Shown here: in pieces, positions 9,534 through 19,037 of the stretch
Layout of the letters: each line of letters starts with the position of its first letter
How positions within the stretch are numbered: the first letter of the stretch is position 1
Assembly (NCBI GenBank): GCA_049487715.1
Contig: CP150565.1
Coordinates: forward strand, 372,001-436,000
Length of the DNA: 64,000 nucleotides
Direction of reading: 5' to 3'
Origin: Pycnococcus provasolii
Taxonomy: Eukaryota > Chlorophyta > Pseudoscourfieldiophyceae > Pseudoscourfieldiales
The notes under the pieces: model-generated
Told to the model about the DNA's origin: nothing
The model's database searches: none
Seen by the model: the letters and a program-made list of their open reading frames with translations, nothing else
Translations under genes and position numbers: made by a program

Positions 9534-10652
9534 TCAGCGGCGAGGCGGTGATCGATCACGCTCGCGTCCTCCTCCCCCTTCGGAATATCCACCGTACCCG
9601 CTGCCGCCACGATCTCCACCGTATCCGCTGCCGCCGCCGCCATACCCGCCGCCGCCGCCACGCCTGTCATCGTAGCCACCGCCGCCGTACCCATCGTTAC
9701 CACGCCTGTCATCGTACCCGCCGTACCCGCCGCCGCCGCCACGCCTGTCATCGTACCCGCCGCCGCCGTACCCGTCGTTACCACGCCTGTCGTCGTAGCC
9801 GCCGTACCCGCCGCCGCCACCGCGCCTGTCGTCGTAACCAGCGTACCCGCCGCCGCCGCCACGCCTGTCGTCGTAGCCGCCGCCACCGTACCCGCCGCCG
9901 CCGCCACCGTACCCGCCGCCGCCACCGCGCCTGTCGTCGTAGCCGCCGTACCCGCCGCCGCCACCGCGCCTGTCTTCGTAGCCGCCGCCACCGTACCCGC
10001 CGCCGCCGCCACGCCTGTCTTCGTAGCCGCCGTACCCACCTCCCCCTCGTCCACGTCCCCCGCCGTATCCCCCCCCTCCTCCTCGAGGTTCGTATCCGCC
10101 CCTTCTCTGCGGTGGCGGTCTGTTTGCCGCCTCGAAGACTCCGGTGGGTCTCGGGCGTTCCGCGAGGCTGACTTTCACCTTTCGTCCAGCGATATCCTTT
10201 CCGTCCATGGCTTCGAGCGCCTTGTCTGCGTCCGCTCGGCTCTTGAACCGTACGAACCCGAATCCTCGGCTTTGTCCCGTTCGTCCTCGAGGGATGTGCA
10301 CGTCTCCGATATCCCCGAATCCGTCAAAGATTGCACGCAGTTCATCTTTTTGCACTCTGAAGTCGAGTTCATCAACTTTCAGCGAAATCAGCCCTTCAAT
10401 ATTCGGCGGACCTCTCCGTCCATCTTCGAGGTCGGTGCCGGCTTTCGCACCATCCCCCAGCTCTAAACCCTCCCCTTGAGGAACATCCGAACCATCCCCA
10501 GGAGGAGGAGCCTCATTAGGATCATTTCCAGGAGAGGTATTTGCAGGCTGATCATTTCCACCATTCCAAGCATCATCATTGATGTTGTTATCGACGAGTG
10601 GGGAAGCTGGTGTGTCAACAGCACCTGGAGGAGGGGAACGGTCGTCCGACAT
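9534..10652 (-). CDS. SC35/SRSF2-like RNA-binding protein with Gly-rich tail
   Basis: A 372-residue protein starting at the ATG at 10652. After an acidic, Pro/Asp-rich leader, residues 88-165 form one RRM: RNP2 LKVDEL (91-96) and RNP1 RGFGFVRF (129-136), with GDIGDVHIPRGRTG between, closest in wording to SC35/SRSF2 splicing factors. Residues about 180-355 are near-perfect repeats of YDDRRGGGGGYGG and variants, and the protein ends with an RS-like RERDRSPPRR. A role in pre-mRNA splicing or mRNA binding in the nucleus is inferred; the Gly/Tyr/Arg repeats are of the kind that promote condensates. The repeats produce long spurious frames on both strands. It converges with the galactosyltransferase gene, with 125 bp between stops. 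Confidence 0.88.
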   Translation of the reverse strand: MSDDRSPPPGAVDTPASPLVDNNINDDAWNGGNDQPANTSPGNDPNEAPPPGDGSDVPQGEGLELGDGAKAGTDLEDGRRGPPNIEGLISLKVDELDFRVQKDELRAIFDGFGDIGDVHIPRGRTGQSRGFGFVRFKSRADADKALEAMDGKDIAGRKVKVSLAERPRPTGVFEAANRPPPQRRGGYEPRGGGGGYGGGRGRGGGGYGGYEDRRGGGGGYGGGGYEDRRGGGGGYGGYDDRRGGGGGYGGGGGGYGGGGYDDRRGGGGGYAGYDDRRGGGGGYGGYDDRRGNDGYGGGGYDDRRGGGGGYGGYDDRRGNDGYGGGGYDDRRGGGGGYGGGGSGYGGDRGGSGYGGYSEGGGGRERDRSPPRR

Positions 10653-11279
10653 GATGCACGTTTTGCTTCTAGCGGGTGAGAAGAATGAGGCGAAAAGTAG
10701 GATCGTCCGGCACGTCCGGGGGGGAGGGGAAGTGAGAGGTGAGGAGGCGAAAAAAAGGCAAATAGAAAAATGGCGCGGTTCAAACCTTACCCAGCTACTA
10801 AGACAAGAAAAGTGTAGGTTAGGGTTTAGGTTAGGGTTTAGGAGGATGGGCTACTTGAGACTCTCACTGTACAGTATGCCCCAGGGGTTCTTATTACGCT
10901 CTTAGGGTCACTCTTAGGGTACGATAGTCTAGTTACATACAGTATTAGGGTTTCGAAACCCTGCTAGCTCACCTAAGCTGTTTGGTTTTCCATGTGCACA
11001 TCATGTGGGTCCCGTCCCGTGCGTTGAATTCTTCGCCCCTGTTCCATGTTGGGGAATTCTTCCACCGCCAGGATCCCTTAAGCTTGTCTTCCGCGCCCTC
11101 TTTTTCCCTCCCAACCCCCTCCTCCAACGCAACGGTCTCTTTTTCCAGGTCTTTTCACTTCCATTCCACTTCCAGTGCGATACACCAGGTGCCAGGTGGT
11201 GGTGTATTTCCAGGTCTGGAGTGTCTAGCAGTGTCTATTTATTTTATTTATTTTAAAAACAAACCAACATACAACCATC
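10653..11279. other. Divergent promoter region with TTAGGG motifs
   Basis: A gene-free 627 bp between the SC35-like gene (minus) and OSCP1 (plus). It contains a TTAGGG-rich tract at 10815-10842 and further single TTAGGG at about 10891, 10906 and 10944, all reading TTAGGG on the OSCP1 sense strand. The last 60 bp before OSCP1 are AT-rich (TATTTATTTTATTTATT near 11236). No other feature seen. Confidence 0.6.
10815..10842 (+). repeat. Telomere-like (TTAGGG/TTTAGGG) tract
   Basis: Two units of AGGTTAGGGTTT in tandem. It mixes TTAGGG with TTTAGGG spacing, lies 440-465 bp upstream of the OSCP1 start and has TTAGGG on the OSCP1 sense strand. Confidence 0.7.
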
Positions 11280-12533
11280 ATGGGCCACCTCGCCGCGATG
11301 CCGTTCTTGGTCGTCGCGTTAGGATGTGAGATGGTGTACATCTTAGAGCAGAGACTAAGGGCACAATCTGTCGCGGGGGAAAAAGCGGTTCGTGTTCTAG
11401 GGGATATTGCACGAACGCTCTTCGCAGAAAGGTTCATGGAAGAAGTACTCAAACCGCAGGCGTGCTACAGCGTCGCATCGCTCAGGCAGATCTTCGAGAG
11501 AGTCGCACACTCGTCCATCATGAGGCTGTCGGAGTCGTCCATGGACAAACTCTTCGACCTCATGGTCATGGGCGCCAAGTACCAGCTCGTCGCACTCACG
11601 TCGCCGCAGGAGGTGCTGCGAATCACAGACGTGCACCTCTCATCCGTCGCGAAACTTCTGCAGGAACCGCCGCTCGTGCAAATCGTCGAAAACGTCAAGA
11701 CCAAGCTGCTCAAGCGGTACGCACAGTACGAATACGAAGACTGGAACGACGTCAGGAGCACGCTTCTCAACGCGCTGCAGGACAAGCGAGTGAAGGTGAG
11801 CCTGTTCCTGCACGAGAAGATACAGACGAGCGAAGGGCGCATCGCCGTGCCGCCACCAGAACGCGCCAACGCGAGTGGAAAAGCCGTCGGAACCATCCGC
11901 GTCGGGTCGGCGCAAGAGAAGGTTGTGGACATGGCGTGCTACGAGCCAGACGACGGGCTGTACTTCTACCACATGGTGGAGCTCGGGGGAAACCTGTACG
12001 CGAAGGACAGGCGCGTTCCGCCAAGACCGGACGCTGACAATCCCGCCGCCTCGTCGTCGTCGCCGGAAGCAGCTCCCTCCTCTCCCACCACGCTTGATGA
12101 GCCAATTGCTGAGGACGACGCGCCGACGTCGGCACGACGAGGGCGCGGCGAAGAGACGCGTCTGGCTCGGCTGAACGACAAGGGCAGGGGACGGAACGAA
12201 CTGAACCTGTTAAGTGCGCTCATGGGAGTGCAAGCATCGTCGGGTAATTCGCGCCCTGCGGATAACTTCAAGCTTAACCTGTTTGGCGACGATCGCGGCT
12301 CTTCCGCGCCGACGAGCACTTCGACAGCGAAGAATGTGACGATTCCCCAGCGAGGTCCGAGCGTGATGACGTTGAACGTCGACAGTCGTGCAAACCGTGA
12401 ACACAAAGCTAGCGTCACAGAGGCTCTCAAGGGCCTCGACCTCGACACCGCACGCCAACCTTTCGGCGGTGGAGGCGGACTTGACGACGACGACGAAGAC
12501 GACTTGCTCGCCCTCATGGACCAGGCAGGATAA
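11280..12533 (+). CDS. OSCP1: OSCP1 (organic solute carrier partner 1 / NOR1) homologue
   Basis: A 417-residue protein; the ATG at 11280 matches the usual family start (short hydrophobic opening, then GCEMVYILEQRLRAQ). The conserved OSCP1 domain covers residues 1-200: FAERFMEEVLKPQ, a SVASLRQIFERVAHSSIMRLSESS-type block (here split by the reader limit), SMDKLFDLMVMGAKYQL, and VRSTLLNALQDKRVKVSLFL. The C-terminal half is low-complexity and acidic and ends in LDDDDEDDLLALMDQAG. OSCP1 proteins are conserved in ciliated eukaryotes and found in basal body/axoneme-associated material, so the gene suggests a flagellated stage, although OSCP1 also has non-ciliary reports. No intron is seen. Confidence 0.88.
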   Translation: MGHLAAMPFLVVALGCEMVYILEQRLRAQSVAGEKAVRVLGDIARTLFAERFMEEVLKPQACYSVASLRQIFERVAHSSIMRLSESSMDKLFDLMVMGAKYQLVALTSPQEVLRITDVHLSSVAKLLQEPPLVQIVENVKTKLLKRYAQYEYEDWNDVRSTLLNALQDKRVKVSLFLHEKIQTSEGRIAVPPPERANASGKAVGTIRVGSAQEKVVDMACYEPDDGLYFYHMVELGGNLYAKDRRVPPRPDADNPAASSSSPEAAPSSPTTLDEPIAEDDAPTSARRGRGEETRLARLNDKGRGRNELNLLSALMGVQASSGNSRPADNFKLNLFGDDRGSSAPTSTSTAKNVTIPQRGPSVMTLNVDSRANREHKASVTEALKGLDLDTARQPFGGGGGLDDDDEDDLLALMDQAG

Positions 12534-12650
12534 AGCTCCTTATTTAGTACTATGTTATGATGGATAATACCCACCCCCTATTACGAAAAGAAATAAAAGA
12601 GACAATTTAGACGAGCACAGCCGCAATTTAGACTCTTACCGGCAAAACCA

Positions 12651-13971
12651 TCACGCTAGATGTTGAACATCTCCCCCCCTTCGCGATGATGGCATCTCTT
12701 GCATCTCCACGACGCCCATGTCAGTGCTAAGCGTGGTGGCCACGTCGCCCTCAGATACTTGCAGATACAAGCTATCGGTGCGAGGTCGGAAGATCACGGT
12801 GAGGAAGACCATGAGGGCGAAGAAAATGCAGTGCTGAATGATTTGGAGTATGTCGCTTGCTGTTGTGCCGAAGGTGCGATCGTTGATGACGATTGTTTCC
12901 TGTGGCGTGACATCATCGTCGCTCTCCGCCGCGATCTCAGTCTTCATGAGCAAGAGATCTGGCAAGAAGATGGCCATGATTGACGCGATTGCATAAAGAA
13001 GTGTCGAGATGGAGAATGAGGACATGAGACGGTGCTTCGATCGCGCAGTCACGACATCGGCGTGCGAAGGTGCAGCACTGTCCTCGTCGTGGGAAGAAGG
13101 GTAGCTCGGGCGGGCAGCGGCGGCAGAGGCGCCGGCATGAGTCGCGGTACCAGGTGTCGACGACGAGTCTTCTGAATGGTGGTCGTCGATTTGCCAAGCA
13201 CCGTCTTGTGTATCGCGTTCTTGGCGCTGAGCACGCTCGCGAAGACCACTCGCAGTTGCCCATGCGAACTTTTCTGCTTCCCTTGCGGATACTTCAAAGA
13301 CAAAGTACCACATTGTCACGAAGGTGACAGCAATAAAAAAGAGACTCATGTTGTACTGTGTCGCAGAGCACGTCGTGCGATCGAATTCGATCTTTGAGTT
13401 GCCTGTGCATAGCAAAGTGTCCTCCACGTCGACGTAGATACTCGAGAGGAGGTAGACGACGGCGACGAGCGAGATGCCAGCGAGATGCCACCATTTGATG
13501 GTTTCGGTGGTGATTCCAAATCCCGTGCTGCACAGCATCAGAAGTCCCATGAAAGAAGCGTCAGCGAAATCAGAGATGACAATGAGCGAGTACGCGAGCC
13601 CCGTGTCACTCGATAGGACATCCGTCATATTCGGCCCGTCGTCTTTTGCGTATCGGCGTCCTGCATCAAGCACAGCGACGTATAGGATCTCTTGGATGAC
13701 GATCAACCAAATCACAATCATCAGCATGGAAAAGTTGATCCACTTTCCAGATTTCCCTCCTCCCGCCGCCGCGAGACGCGGTGGTGCTGCCACCATTCAT
13801 CATCGTTTTTTTGAAGAAGCAGCATCCTCCACACCGCTTCCACAGTATCGCGTACGACGTCGCGGCGAGCGCGAGCAGCGCCCACGCGACGAGCCTGATG
13901 GCGCGGTAGACGAGCTCCTGCGCGACACGCGACTGCGACGCACTTAGAGACACAAACGGCGACGCGTACAT
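12651..13971 (-). CDS. Seven-transmembrane protein (GOST-like?), likely two exons
   Basis: The safe part is 12651-13796 (381 residues from an in-frame ATG) with six hydrophobic segments. Upstream, in another frame from ATG 13971, a 46-residue stretch holds one more clear TM helix (LVAWALLALAATSYAILW). A 46-bp intron at 13787-13832 (donor GTGGAG, acceptor GGTGGCAG) joins the two frames and gives a 424-residue seven-TM protein; the donor is weak, so this is a hypothesis. A Ser/His/Asp-rich loop of about 70 residues separates TM5 from TM6. The core around GITTETIKWWHLAGIS resembles the topology of Lung-7TM/GOST proteins, but the large lumenal domain of those is absent. Family assignment is uncertain. 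Confidence 0.6.
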
Positions 13972-14255
13972 GATGATGGTCAAGTACTATCTATTTATCT
14001 CTATTTGTGAAAACAAAATGGAGAAAGTAAGTTCTCCAGGATCCGTCTCCTCCACGTAGTCACGTACGTACAGAAAGGTTTCTTCTTCTTCCAAGGGCTT
14101 TGCAGCACGCTTTCGTTGACACCGTGGACGCCACGGATTTCGAAGAGGCAAAATCTGGAGGAAGGCGGGAGTCGGGACTCGGAATGAAATCAATACCGGC
14201 ACCTGAAGCAGACGGAGTGATTCCCAGAGAATCCCGAACCCGACCCGAAGGGAAA

Positions 14256-14281
14256 CCCTAACCCTAACCCTAACCCTAACC
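14256..14281 (-). repeat. Interstitial telomere-like repeat (CCCTAA)4
   Basis: Slightly more than four perfect CCCTAA units. It lies about 285 bp upstream of the 7-TM gene start at 13971, so that gene's sense strand reads TTAGGG. Confidence 0.85.
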
Positions 14282-14814
14282 AATCCCTCGACTCGACTCG
14301 GGGTCTTCTTTCCCGATTCCAACTCCCTCTCAGTTCTCACCGTCCTCACATCACAACTGTGGAGGAGAGAGACCCCTGAAAAATCGGTTACGCGGCTTAA
14401 GTTGTCACAAAAATCCCGACGGTGAAGTGATGAATTTTGCCGTAAGACAGCTACGACGATCCTAACCGTCTCTCTTATGACGGTTGTGCGATGTTCAGAT
14501 GGAGTTTAGGGTTTATGGTTGGATGGGGACTCATTCAACAATGGGTCCCAGATGGTAGGAATAATGTATTGGAAGATGGACGACTCTCGTTCCACACTGG
14601 CTCTTGTGTTAGTTGGAACATAGATGGAGGGCTGTGGGTAGTTTGGAATCCCATATGACAGATTGTCATATGGAATAGGTCGAGGTGCCTCCTTGACATT
14701 GGACTTTTAACCAGGATATAGGTCGGAGCTTTCTCTCGACCTATTCTCCCCTTGGAAGGGTCTGGCGCGCCGAGACGCACTCGGGCACGCCCTTCACTTT
14801 TTACCCCATAGTAA

Positions 14815-15180
14815 CCTGTAGCAAATCTACTACAACAGAGATTGGATAACCTACGAGGAAATGTAAAAGTGGAGCATCAAATTAAAAATAATATTACTAA
14901 AACAGATGAGATTCCATATGTACATCCTCCTGATCCATCCATTTCATCTACGATGCCAGCGCAAATACAAGATGCCATGCAGAATAATGACGTGATGAGC
15001 CGCATTATTCAAGCTCGAGACGACGCACTTCATCGTCATCGGCAACGACGACAAGATGAATCTAATCTGCAAAATCTGCACCATCAAGGAGTGATCCGTC
15101 CAGTAGCTCATCAACGACGCGAAAATCCTCCAAGCTATCCCAAAGATGATCATGTCGACAACGGACAACCCAACGGATGA
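14815..15180 (+). other. AT-rich open frame, unrecognised
   Basis: An open stretch of about 121 codons without an early ATG (first ATG in frame near 14953). It has AT-rich codon use (many AAA, AAT, ATT, CAT, CAA) unlike neighbouring genes. The product would be polar, His/Gln/Asn/Asp-rich, with no motif I recognise. It is preceded by CCTGTAG, which could be a splice acceptor. It could be a fragment of a mobile or viral element, or chance. Confidence 0.2.
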
Positions 15181-15570
15181 TTACAAGCTCAGTGTGGCAG
15201 TAATCATGAATTCAGTAATGAAGTTGCACTTTAGTTTGTCCAACGGTCGACACACCCTTCACTTTCACCATTCACCCCATTCACCGGTGCCATTCATAGT
15301 GATCAAGGGCTCCACCTGCGTATCTTCTTGAAGGTTATTGGAGGCCTGCGTCGCCGCCAGATCACAGATCACTGTCGCCAAAACTGTGCAAGTGCAAGTG
15401 TGCAACACCTGTAACCTTAAAGTAAGTAAGGTAACTTCAAATAAAGTTATGTGAAACAACAAGGAAACAAACCAGCCCCCCCCCCACACCCCCCCAATGA
15501 AATTAATGAACAGTGCCCGCGAATCCCTCCCTCCCTCCCCGTGCAAAGACGGCTCCCCAACCCGCAAAGG

Positions 15571-15600
15571 TTAGGGTTAGGGTTAGGGTTAGGGTTAGGG
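15571..15600 (+). repeat. Interstitial telomere-like repeat (TTAGGG)5
   Basis: Five perfect TTAGGG units ending in a T-run, 100 bp upstream of the HDAC start codon at 15700 and on its sense strand. Confidence 0.88.
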
Positions 15601-15699
15601 TTTTTTGGTTTTTTGTCGCCGCTCGTTGTGAACTCATTTTCCTCGTCCGTCGAAGTGAAGTGGCGGCGGCGCTGTTATTTGTGAAAGTTTGAGAGTGAT

Positions 15700-18600
15700 A
15701 TGGTCTCTTCATCTGGTGGTGGTCTCGAGGATACGAATATGGCTAACTCCTCCCCCAGAGGAGCTCAGGAGGAGTGTGAGTTGGAGTTGTTAAATGGTGG
15801 TGGTGGTGGTGGTGGTGGTGCGGAGTTGGCTGTTGATGCGGAGGAGGCTTCGCAGGAGGCTTCTGAGGATGATTCCTCCTCCGAGGATGACGACTCCTCC
15901 GACATGATGGTCGGGGGTGCGCCGTTCGCGGGTGGTGCATTTGCGGGGGGGTTCTCTGCGTTTGCTCTCCACGACATCTGCGCGCACAAGTTCACGTCGT
16001 CGTCGTCTTTAAACGACAACGACAGTGATGACGCGCAAGCTTCGCTGGTCCTCTCGCAACTGCTGCGACCACAATCAACGGCAACTAACGCGGCAGAAGG
16101 GGAAGCAGTAGAACATATACCCATCATGCCGCCTTCGTACAACAACTTGAACAGCCGTGACCCAGACGACCTCGCGCCGCTTCACGTCGCTCTCCTTCAC
16201 GGACGTCAGAAGTGCGCGCGCGTACTCCTGGAAGCTGGAGCAGACCCGTCCATGACGTGCGAGGGAGCGCCGCCGCTTCTCGTCGCCGTTACGACAACCC
16301 AGTTCCCCATCACAAAAGGACGACACCAGGCATTCTTCGACGACGTGCTCGACGCCATTGTACTGGCTGTGGAAAAGCAAAACGACGGCGACGACGACGA
16401 CAATCCCGAGGATCCCGAGGATATCGTTCAGTCTGCTCTCGCACGCTCGCCGCTCATGCACACCGACGACTTTGGACGCACAGCTTACCGCCTCGCGGCT
16501 GAGTTTTGTGCCAACTCCGTCGGCGAGGCGCTTGCCAACAAAGCGAGAGCCATCGGAACTGCTCTCGTCGCTCGGCTCGGAGAAGAAGCCGCGGCAGGAG
16601 CACGCGTTGACGCTGACTGCGTGCTCCGCGTGATGGCATGCGCGGCGGACCACCGAGGAATCACGCCGATGATGGCAGCCGCGGCGGGAGGCCACGCCGC
16701 CTTCGTGTCGTCCGTCCTGGGACTTGTCGGAACCGCTGACGGGAAATCTATCGTTAAAAGCAAGGTTGTGGACGCGTCCGAAAAGTCGGTGCTGCACCAC
16801 GCCGTCATCTCGGGCGATGCACGCACTGTTAACGTGCTCATGCAATCGTGGAGCACGCCGCAGCGCACGACGATGCTTGGCCTTCGCGATGCCATGGGTC
16901 GAACGGCGTATGACCTGGCTCATGCCAACGGCCACACGGAGGTGTGCAACATCTTCGTGGAGCACGTGAGGGCGTCCGGATGCTCGTCAGACCTTGCCAG
17001 TCCCACCGCGACGTGGGCAAGCACCGCGAGCGCGGGAAACGCGCACGCGCTCGGTGAAAGCGTTCCCATTTCGGAGCCAGCGTCCAGTCTCAAGGACGGT
17101 GCCGATAAGACGGCTCTGCTGTACGCGCCTCTCGGGCTCGAAGGGCACGTGACGTGCGCGCCGAGGACGCTCGCTTCCCGACAGGGCCTTGCGGAGGATC
17201 CACCGCCGCCGGAAAATGCTCGCCGTGTAGAGGTGCTGCTGAGCGACTCGCTCGGAATTCTCAAGACGGACGCCTTCGCCGGTCCGTCAAGCGTGGTGCA
17301 GGAGAACGGCAACGTGGAAGGTGACGCCGCGGCGAGCGGAGTCGCATCGTCGACGCGCTTTGTGTGGCGCGAGGTGCGCGCGCTGGCGGAGGTTTCGGAC
17401 GTGCTGCGCGTGCACGAAGGAAGGTACGTGCGTATGATTCAGAAGGCGTGCGCGAGACTGCAGCCACACCTTCCCGCGGCACCGCTGCCGCCAGGAGTGG
17501 TAAAGGACGACGGCGACGAAAATGGCGGTGGCATGGACGGTGGCGCTGCTGGAGCGATTCCGAGCGTGCAAATAGGCCACCTGGATGGCGACACCGCCAT
17601 CAGCCACAGCTCGGCATCAGCCGCCATGCAGTGCTGCCGCACCGTGATCGAGGCGGCTGAGATGGTGATGAATCCGTCGACGAACGTGCGCAATGCCTTC
17701 TGCGTCGTTCGGCCGCCAGGGCACCACGCCGGGCCGACGGGACCCGTCTGCCCTGGAGGCCTGGACTCGGACGCGGACATCAATACCACGGGAAATGGAG
17801 GCGGCTCGTCGCACGGCTTCTGCCTGATCAACAATGTTGCGGTGGGCGCATCGTACGCCATGCACGTGGGATCGCGCAAGTACGGTGTGAAGCGCGTCGC
17901 GGTGATTGACTTCGACGTGCACCACGGCAACGGCACCGAGGCGCTATTCGGCACGGTTGTTCCGAGCACGCGAACGTACCGCTACAGCACGCCGTACGGC
18001 GAAGGAACGACGACCACGCACGTTTGGAAGCCTTGGCTGAACGAGAATGACGCGGACAACCTCTTCTTTGCTTCCGTGCACGGATACGGCCAGCGTGGCA
18101 GAGGAGGCTGGTACTACCCGGGAAGCGGGCACACGTCCGACGCGCGCGGCGCAAGCCGCGACGACGAGCAGCCGAATGCCGCCGCCGTTTCGGGAATTCC
18201 TGAGCTCGTGCCCAACGGCACGGCTGAGGGCGTTCCCCCAAATGGCCCGCACGCGGTGAATGTGGGCATTCCCGGTCCAGGACGAAAGCCGAAGCTCTGG
18301 CGACGTTACTGGCGCGACGCCATTCTTCCCGCACTTTACGCTTTCAAGCCCGACGTTCTGTTCGTGAGCGCGGGATTCGACGCGCATCGCCGCGACGAGC
18401 TTAACTGCGGTTACGTGGGTGTGACAGAGCCCGACTACGCGTGGCTGACGCGCGAGCTTGTCAAGGTAGCGAACAGCTGCTGCCAGGGTCGCCTCGTGAG
18501 CGTGCTTGAGGGTGGATATCGAACACAGGGATACGGCGTAAGCGCGTTCGCGCGGTCCGTTGCCACTCACGTTGCAGAGCTTGCTTGTCCGACACGCGCA

Positions 18601-18870
18601 ACCTACGACGTTGCCGAGGCTGTTGTCGAGCGTCGACAGGAGGAGGAGGCTCAGCGTCGTCGACGTGCGGAGCACTACTCTCAGCAGCTACAAATGCATA
18701 TTTACGGTGGGAAGACGATCGAGGGAGATACAGCAGCGATCGCTTCGGCGGCAGCGGCGGCGGCGGCGGCACCCGTAGAAGAGCCTCCCGCGAAGCGTCG
18801 TCGTGGTGCCGTCGACTATGCCGAGCTGAATCGCCAGCTTGAGGCAGAGAAGGCTGGTGCAAATCAATAA
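15700..18870 (+). CDS. Class II histone deacetylase with N-terminal ankyrin repeats
   Basis: A 1056-residue protein from the ATG at 15700. The N-terminus has Gly and acidic Asp/Ser tracts. Ankyrin repeats occur near residues 157-195 (APLHVALLHGRQKCARVLLEAG), 321-345, 364-385 and 398-425 (GRTAYDLAHANGHTEV). The deacetylase domain spans about 505-950 and keeps its active-site parts: RPPGHHA with the paired His at 675-676, FDVHHGNGT with zinc ligands D739 and H741, SAGFDAH with zinc ligand D894, and the EGGY loop. The wording (LISDSxG-like start, GFCLINNVAVGA, DVLFVSAGFDAH) is class II. The C-terminus has an Arg-rich helix and AKRRRG, a likely nuclear signal. It is inferred to be an active, zinc-dependent lysine deacetylase whose ankyrin array recruits partners. 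No intron is seen. Confidence 0.9.
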   Translation: MVSSSGGGLEDTNMANSSPRGAQEECELELLNGGGGGGGGAELAVDAEEASQEASEDDSSSEDDDSSDMMVGGAPFAGGAFAGGFSAFALHDICAHKFTSSSSLNDNDSDDAQASLVLSQLLRPQSTATNAAEGEAVEHIPIMPPSYNNLNSRDPDDLAPLHVALLHGRQKCARVLLEAGADPSMTCEGAPPLLVAVTTTQFPITKGRHQAFFDDVLDAIVLAVEKQNDGDDDDNPEDPEDIVQSALARSPLMHTDDFGRTAYRLAAEFCANSVGEALANKARAIGTALVARLGEEAAAGARVDADCVLRVMACAADHRGITPMMAAAAGGHAAFVSSVLGLVGTADGKSIVKSKVVDASEKSVLHHAVISGDARTVNVLMQSWSTPQRTTMLGLRDAMGRTAYDLAHANGHTEVCNIFVEHVRASGCSSDLASPTATWASTASAGNAHALGESVPISEPASSLKDGADKTALLYAPLGLEGHVTCAPRTLASRQGLAEDPPPPENARRVEVLLSDSLGILKTDAFAGPSSVVQENGNVEGDAAASGVASSTRFVWREVRALAEVSDVLRVHEGRYVRMIQKACARLQPHLPAAPLPPGVVKDDGDENGGGMDGGAAGAIPSVQIGHLDGDTAISHSSASAAMQCCRTVIEAAEMVMNPSTNVRNAFCVVRPPGHHAGPTGPVCPGGLDSDADINTTGNGGGSSHGFCLINNVAVGASYAMHVGSRKYGVKRVAVIDFDVHHGNGTEALFGTVVPSTRTYRYSTPYGEGTTTTHVWKPWLNENDADNLFFASVHGYGQRGRGGWYYPGSGHTSDARGASRDDEQPNAAAVSGIPELVPNGTAEGVPPNGPHAVNVGIPGPGRKPKLWRRYWRDAILPALYAFKPDVLFVSAGFDAHRRDELNCGYVGVTEPDYAWLTRELVKVANSCCQGRLVSVLEGGYRTQGYGVSAFARSVATHVAELACPTRATYDVAEAVVERRQEEEAQRRRRAEHYSQQLQMHIYGGKTIEGDTAAIASAAAAAAAAPVEEPPAKRRRGAVDYAELNRQLEAEKAGANQ

Positions 18871-19037
18871 TTTAGTTTCACTCAACCAAAACCAAAAACG
18901 TTTAACAGGGGAAAATATCAACGTTCGTGTCTATGTCTATATTCTTTTGCTGGATGTGAAGAGCAACCTTGTTACAATCAATTGAATGAATGAATGAATC
19001 TCACATCTTCTTTCTACTCTGCCCAATTTTGTTTAGT

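Larger units (their letters stand above)
13972..15699. other. Divergent intergenic region with AT-rich island
   Basis: A 1.7-kb region between the 7-TM gene and the HDAC gene. It holds CCCTAA repeats near the left gene, TTAGGG repeats near the right gene, a TTTAGGGTTTATGGTTGG motif near 14505, and an AT-rich block (about 14800-15250) with an unexplained open frame. The imperfect pair CCCTTCACTTTTTACC (about 14788) and CCCTTCACTTTCACC (about 15257) brackets that block and may mark an insertion. Confidence 0.5.

Noticed and set aside
9104-10171. Long open frames on both strands through the Gly-rich repeat region (Ala/Gly/Thr-rich minus frame and Arg-rich plus frame)
   Set aside because: They are out-of-frame readings of the YDDRRGGGGGYGG-coding repeats of the SC35-like gene; no start context or conserved sequence.
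15571-15600. Chromosome end or scaffold fusion marked by telomere repeats
   Set aside because: Several short tracts occur within unique gene-containing DNA, in both orientations and next to promoters; a true telomere would be long and terminal.
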